In this document: piece after piece, positions 5,978 through 10,233 of the stretch
Position numbering within the stretch: the stretch's first letter is position 1
Layout: each line of letters opens with the position of its first letter
Assembly: GCA_021826255.1 (NCBI GenBank)
Contig: JAKBAZ010000034.1
Coordinates: forward strand, 1-10,233
Origin: Actinomycetes bacterium
GTDB lineage: Bacteria > Actinomycetota > Acidimicrobiia > Acidimicrobiales > RAAP-2
Length of the DNA stretch: 10,233 bases
Direction: 5' to 3'
Notes under the pieces: generated by a model
Database searches by the model: none
The model's input: the letters and a program-made list of their open reading frames with translations, nothing else
Told to the model about the DNA's origin: nothing
Made by a program: the position numbers and the translations under genes

Positions 5978-8900
5978 TTAGAGAGCCTCTTGACCGAGGT
6001 CGTCTTCGGGGTGAGCGCCATCGTCTTCGGGTAGCGCCGACTCGTCGTAACTCGCCCCAATGTTGAGGAAGTTCTTCAACGCCTCGTCCTCGTCATCTCC
6101 GGCACCCGGGATAAGTTCGCCCAGCAACTCGCCGAGGTCGAAGTCGTCGCTCGACGAGAGCGCCCACTCCGGCATCAGATCGGCGTCGGGCATCTCGAGA
6201 CGTAGGTTGTCGCGGCTGTAGAAGTCCAAGCCCGAGCCGGCCGGAATCAACTTACCGATGATGATGTTCTCTTTGAGGCCAACCAGGTGGTCCTGCTTAC
6301 CCTCAATGGCCGCTTCGGTCAGGACGCGAGTCGTCTCTTGGAACGACGCCGCCGAGAGCCACGAGTCGGTCGCGAGGGAGGCCTTGGTGATACCCATGAG
6401 TTGGGCTCGACCGTCCGCCGACTGGCGTCCCTGAGCTTCCAACTCGTTGTTCGTGTCGTTAAAGACCTTCACGTCCACCATCGCCCCGGGCAACCACGGC
6501 GACTCACCCGCGTCAACAATCTGGATACGGCGAGTCATCTGGCGCACGATGAGCTCAATGTGCTTGTCGTGAATCGACACACCCTGATCGCGATAGACGT
6601 TCTGCACTTCTTCCACGAGGTACTGCTGAGTCTCGCGAGTTCCGCGGAACTTCATCATGAGCTTCGGGTCGAGCGGACCATCGTGGAGGGGCGTACCGAC
6701 CTCCACTTCCTGTCCGTCCTCGACCAGGAGGTGACGCGCGATGGACACGGACTCCTCTTGAACTTCACCCTCGTTGCCCACCACGGTGACCTTGCGCTCA
6801 CGCCCGATGAGCTCGATGCGCACGACCCCGGAGAACTCCGCGACCTTGGCGGCCCCCTTCGGGGTCCGGGCCTCGAACAACTCCACCACGCGGGGCAACC
6901 CGTGGGTGATGTCGGACTCGGTCACACCACCAGAGTGGAAGGTCCGCATGGTCAGCTGAGTTCCCGGCTCACCAATGGACTGGGCCGCGATGACGCCCAC
7001 TGCCTCGCCCATCTCCACCATCTGGTGAGTGGCGAGAGAGAGGCCGTAGCAGGCCGCGCACACGCCCTGGATGGCGTCACAGGTCAGCGTCGTGCGCACT
7101 CGCACCCGCTCGACCGCCGCGTCGTCACGGAGACGGTACACGTCGTCCATCAACAGCATGGTCCCCGCTTCAATGACCGAGCCGTCCGAGAGCGCGACGT
7201 CTTCGGCGACGACGCGACCCCACAGCTTGGTCTCGAGGTGAGCGCGCCGTCCCGGCTTGTCCGCGGCAACGTTCTCAATCCACATGCCCCGCGTCGTCCC
7301 GCAGTCGTACTCCTTCACGATCAGTTCCTGGGCGACGTCCACGAGGCGGCGCGTCAAGTAACCCGAGTCCGCCGTACGCAGAGCGGTGTCCCCGAGGCCC
7401 TTACGAGTTCCGTGAGTCGAGATGAAGTACTCCAGGACCGACAGACCCTCGCGGAACGAGGACTTAATCGGTCGCGGAATCATCTCACCGCGCGGGTTGG
7501 ACACCAACCCCTTCATGGCGGCGATCTGACGGATCTGTGAGGAGTTGCCTCGAGCGCCCGAGTCCACCATCATGCGGATGGGGTTGACCGGCTGGGCGTT
7601 CATCGCCCGCTCGGTGGCGTCACCCACCTCCTTGTTGGCGTTGGTCCAGATCTCGATTTCCTGCTGACGTCGCTCGTCGTCGACGATGACACCGCGGCGA
7701 TAGTTCAACTCAACCTTGGCGGCCTGCTCCTCGTACTTGTTGAGGATTTCGGCCTTCTCCGGCGTCGTGACGACGTCGTCGATGGAGATCGTGAGACCCG
7801 ACTTGGTCGCGTAACGAAAACCCAGGTTCTTGATGGCGTCGAGAGACTCCGCGACAACCTGACGGTCGTAGTTAGCCGATACCGCCTCGACGATGGCTCC
7901 CACCGACGTGGCGTTCTTACCCACGAGTTCGTTGACGAACCGGAATCCGGCGGGCAGAGCCTCGTTAAAGAGCACCCGACCCGCGGTCGTGACGAGCCGA
8001 CGCGACGCGCCGGTCATCTCCACCCCGGCCTCCGCCAAACGCTCGTCGAGACCCGAACCCGGAACGGGTCGAATCTCGATGGGAGTGCGCAGGCTCAACG
8101 ACTTGTCCTCCAGAGCGTTCTGGATTTCGAAGACGTGGCGGAAGACCCGCGGATTCTCCACCGCTTCTTCCGCCGGAAGGGTGAGGTAGTACGCACCGAA
8201 CACCATGTCCTGCGCCGGCTCGGTGATGGGCCGACCCGTCGCGGGGGTGAAGATGTTGTTGGTCGACAACATCAAAATGCGAGCCTCGGCCTGGGCCTCG
8301 GCGCTCAGTGGCACGTGAACGGCCATCTGGTCACCGTCAAAGTCCGCGTTAAAGGCCTTGCAGACCAGCGGGTGAATCTGAATGGCCTTACCGTCAACGA
8401 GAATCGGCTCGAACGCCTGAATTCCCAAACGGTGCAGCGTCGGAGCGCGGTTCAAGAGAACCGGGTGCTCGCGGATGACTTCCTCGAGAACGTCCCAGAC
8501 GACGGACTTACGCCGCTCGACCATTCGCTTCGCACTCTTGATGTTCTGGGCGGCCTGGGTCTCAATGAGACGCTTCATGACGAAGGGCTTGAACAGTTCG
8601 AGGGCCATCATCTTCGGCAGACCGCACTGGTGCAACTTCAGCTGGGGGCCTACCACGATCACCGAACGACCGGAGTAGTCCACGCGCTTTCCGAGCAGGT
8701 TCTGACGGAAACGACCCTGCTTACCCTTCAACATGTCCGAGAGCGACTTCAGGGGTCGACCCGACTGTCCGGCCACCGGTCGCCCTCGACGTCCGTTGTC
8801 GAACAGCGCGTCCACGGCCTCTTGGAGCATCCGCTTCTCGTTGTTAACGATGATGTCCGGAGCACCGAGATCGAGCAGTCGCTTCAAGCGGTTGTTGCGG

Positions 8901-10009
8901 TTGATGACGCGACGGTACAGATCGTTGAGGTCCGAGGTCGCAAAGCGTCCACCGTCCAACTGCACCATGGGGCGAAGGTCTGGCGGAATGACCGGCACGG
9001 CCTCGAGAATCATTGCCGACGGGTCGTTCAGTCGGTGACCGTGCGAGTCGCGACGGTTGAAGGACTGCACGATGGCGAGACGCTTGAGGAACTTGGCGTG
9101 ACGCTGCGCCGACAACGGCTTGCGACCGTCCTTGGCGTCGATCATCTCGCGCATCACGCGCTCTTCCTCGTCGAGGTCCATCCGATTGATCAACTGGATG
9201 ATGGCGTCGGCGCCCATGCCGCCCTCGAAGTACTCGCCGTAGCGGAACTCGATTTCACGGTAGAGCACCTCGTCTTCGATGATCTGACGGGAGTGCAACC
9301 CCTCGAAGGTCTCAAAGGCGCGCTGAGCGAGGTCTCGCTCGTCCGCGTAGCGGGCCTTCACGACGTCCAACTCCTTCTCAGCGTTGCGCTGCAACGTGCG
9401 AAGCTCGGACTCCTTGGCCCCCTCGGCCTCCAACTTGGCGGCCCGCGATTCGAGATCGGTCAGCTTGGCCTCGATGGACTTGGCCTCGCGCTCGGCGATC
9501 TCCTTCAACTCCTCGGTCAGGGCCTGACGCAGTTCCGAGAGATCCTCGTGACGACGCTCCACCTCGACGTGAGTCACCATGTGGGCGGCGAAGTAGATGA
9601 CCTTCTCCAGTTGCTTCGCCTTCAGCTCCTCTTTGGGCGCCGTGCCCATGAGGAGGTAGGCGAGCCAGCTTCGGGTTCCGCGCAGGTACCAGATGTGCAC
9701 GACGGGAGCCGACAACTGAATGTGACCCATGCGCTCACGACGAACCTTGTCGGACGTCACCTCCACGCCACAGCGCTCGCAGACGATTCCCTTGAATCGC
9801 ACGCGCTTGTACTTGCCGCACGCGCACTCCCAGGCCTTCTGGGGTCCAAAGATCTTCTCGCAGAACAGTCCGTCCTTTTCGGGACGCAGCGTGCGGTAGT
9901 TGATCGTCTCGGGCTTTTTCACCTCACCCGACGACCAGCTTCGAATGTTCGAAGCGGTGGCCAGACCGATGCTCAACTCGTTGAACTGATTGACGTCGAG
10001 CGGGCTCAT
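5978..10009 (-). CDS. rpoC: DNA-directed RNA polymerase subunit beta'
   Basis: This 1343-aa subunit carries the polymerase active site. Zinc site 1 is Cys62, Cys64, Cys77 and Cys80. A charged helical stretch at about 153-240 matches the actinobacterial beta' insert. The clamp and rudder region (about 340-450) includes GRFRQNLLGKRVDYSGRSVI. The catalytic loop NADFDGD (554-560) has Mg2+ ligands Asp556, Asp558 and Asp560. Zinc site 2 is Cys903, Cys977, Cys984 and Cys987. The bridge helix (about 855-890) and trigger loop (about 1003-1040, QSIGEPGTQLTMRTFHSGG) are present, without the large E. coli-type trigger-loop insert. The bridge helix reads HGTRKGLGDTAL, with Thr868 and Gly873 where Ala is usual. 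The last 63 residues hold 20 acidic residues and a single lysine. The ATG start is fixed by AGGAAG at 10015-10020 (5-base spacer). It overlaps the rpoB stop as ATGA. The upstream in-frame extension to 10174 is only rpoB read in another frame. Confidence 0.98.
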   Translation of the reverse strand: MSPLDVNQFNELSIGLATASNIRSWSSGEVKKPETINYRTLRPEKDGLFCEKIFGPQKAWECACGKYKRVRFKGIVCERCGVEVTSDKVRRERMGHIQLSAPVVHIWYLRGTRSWLAYLLMGTAPKEELKAKQLEKVIYFAAHMVTHVEVERRHEDLSELRQALTEELKEIAEREAKSIEAKLTDLESRAAKLEAEGAKESELRTLQRNAEKELDVVKARYADERDLAQRAFETFEGLHSRQIIEDEVLYREIEFRYGEYFEGGMGADAIIQLINRMDLDEEERVMREMIDAKDGRKPLSAQRHAKFLKRLAIVQSFNRRDSHGHRLNDPSAMILEAVPVIPPDLRPMVQLDGGRFATSDLNDLYRRVINRNNRLKRLLDLGAPDIIVNNEKRMLQEAVDALFDNGRRGRPVAGQSGRPLKSLSDMLKGKQGRFRQNLLGKRVDYSGRSVIVVGPQLKLHQCGLPKMMALELFKPFVMKRLIETQAAQNIKSAKRMVERRKSVVWDVLEEVIREHPVLLNRAPTLHRLGIQAFEPILVDGKAIQIHPLVCKAFNADFDGDQMAVHVPLSAEAQAEARILMLSTNNIFTPATGRPITEPAQDMVFGAYYLTLPAEEAVENPRVFRHVFEIQNALEDKSLSLRTPIEIRPVPGSGLDERLAEAGVEMTGASRRLVTTAGRVLFNEALPAGFRFVNELVGKNATSVGAIVEAVSANYDRQVVAESLDAIKNLGFRYATKSGLTISIDDVVTTPEKAEILNKYEEQAAKVELNYRRGVIVDDERRQQEIEIWTNANKEVGDATERAMNAQPVNPIRMMVDSGARGNSSQIRQIAAMKGLVSNPRGEMIPRPIKSSFREGLSVLEYFISTHGTRKGLGDTALRTADSGYLTRRLVDVAQELIVKEYDCGTTRGMWIENVAADKPGRRAHLETKLWGRVVAEDVALSDGSVIEAGTMLLMDDVYRLRDDAAVERVRVRTTLTCDAIQGVCAACYGLSLATHQMVEMGEAVGVIAAQSIGEPGTQLTMRTFHSGGVTESDITHGLPRVVELFEARTPKGAAKVAEFSGVVRIELIGRERKVTVVGNEGEVQEESVSIARHLLVEDGQEVEVGTPLHDGPLDPKLMMKFRGTRETQQYLVEEVQNVYRDQGVSIHDKHIELIVRQMTRRIQIVDAGESPWLPGAMVDVKVFNDTNNELEAQGRQSADGRAQLMGITKASLATDSWLSAASFQETTRVLTEAAIEGKQDHLVGLKENIIIGKLIPAGSGLDFYSRDNLRLEMPDADLMPEWALSSSDDFDLGELLGELIPGAGDDEDEALKNFLNIGASYDESALPEDDGAHPEDDLGQEAL

Positions 10010-10233
10010 GACAACTTCCTTTCCGCGGCACGGCGCGCGTCTTCCTCGTCCGAGCCCCGTTCGGGTCGCGAGATGTCGATTCCGAGTTCGCGAGTGACCG
10101 AGAAGAAGTCCTCCTCGGTGTCGGCGAGGTCCACGTGGGCCCCCACCTTGTCGCGCACCTCGACGTTGAGACACAGAGACTGCATCTCCTTGATGAGCAC
10201 TTTGAACGACTCAGGGATTCCCGGCTCGGGGAG
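10006..10233 (-). CDS. rpoB: DNA-directed RNA polymerase subunit beta, C-terminal fragment (cut by window edge)
   Basis: The last 75 codons are present. They begin LPEPGIPESFKVLIKEMQ and continue SLCLNVEV, the highly conserved RpoB C-terminal segment that contacts beta'. After that comes an acidic extension of about 48 residues (DKVGAHVDLADTEEDFF... to the terminal ERKLS). Mycobacterial RpoB has a similar extension after 'CLNVEV', which supports an actinobacterial origin. The stop TGA at 10008-10006 overlaps the rpoC ATG by 4 bases, giving coupled translation and near-equal production of the two subunits. An internal GTG at 10200 looks like a start but is a valine within the conserved segment. 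Confidence 0.97.
   Translation of the reverse strand, partial: LPEPGIPESFKVLIKEMQSLCLNVEVRDKVGAHVDLADTEEDFFSVTRELGIDISRPERGSDEEDARRAAERKLS

Noticed and set aside
5974..6060. Longer thioesterase starts at ATG 6021 or 6060, inside rpoC
   Set aside because: The added residues match no domain, no clear Shine-Dalgarno precedes the ATG at 6021, and they would overlap the rpoC end by 44-83 bases. They are not excluded, only less likely than GTG 5973.
6287..7540. Long plus-strand open frame opposite rpoC
   Set aside because: It lies entirely antisense to conserved RpoC coding sequence and its composition is that of a frame shadow. No independent start signal is evident.
10010..10174. In-frame N-terminal extension of rpoC by 55 residues
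   Set aside because: The extension is Arg/Gly-rich and is rpoB read in another frame. The conserved RpoC start (MSPLDVNQFNELSIG) has a good ribosome-binding site at 10015-10020.

Overview
The window is a core-genome segment from a GC-rich (about 60% by eye) actinobacterium. All genes lie on the minus strand. In transcription order (right to left) they are: the end of rpoB, rpoC, a carrier-like/thioesterase gene, rpsL, rpsG, fusA, tuf, rpsJ and the first codons of rplC. The phylum call rests on the helical insert near residues 153-240 of RpoC, the 'CLNVEV' plus acidic extension at the RpoB C-terminus, and EF-Tu/RpoC wording close to actinobacterial homologues. The class is not resolved; Acidimicrobiia is only a guess.

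Right part (5978-10233): rpoB and rpoC encode the two large RNA polymerase subunits and overlap by ATGA. RpoC is complete (1343 aa), with both zinc sites, the NADFDGD catalytic loop, bridge helix and trigger loop. A perfect 14-bp inverted repeat begins 9 bases after its stop codon.

Middle (4969-5973): one gene not normally expected here sits between rpoC and rpsL. It encodes a short carrier-protein-like domain without the phosphopantetheine serine, followed by a complete type I thioesterase domain with a visible Ser-Asp-His triad. It starts about 4 bases after rpoC, so the rpoC-end hairpin falls inside its first codons.

Left part (1-4951): a good promoter-like sequence (TTGCCG-18-TAGACT) precedes the str operon rpsL-rpsG-fusA-tuf. 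rpsJ follows tuf after only 8 bases, so the usual first gene of the S10 operon appears to be read from the str unit. A 208-base gap with several strong hairpins and a possible second promoter then separates rpsJ from rplC.

Together the genes make RNA polymerase, three ribosomal proteins of the small subunit, the start of one of the large subunit, and the two main elongation factors. The unusual points are the thioesterase gene, the hairpins at the operon joints, and the displaced operon boundary at rpsJ/rplC. I see no mobile elements, CRISPR arrays, tRNA or rRNA genes.
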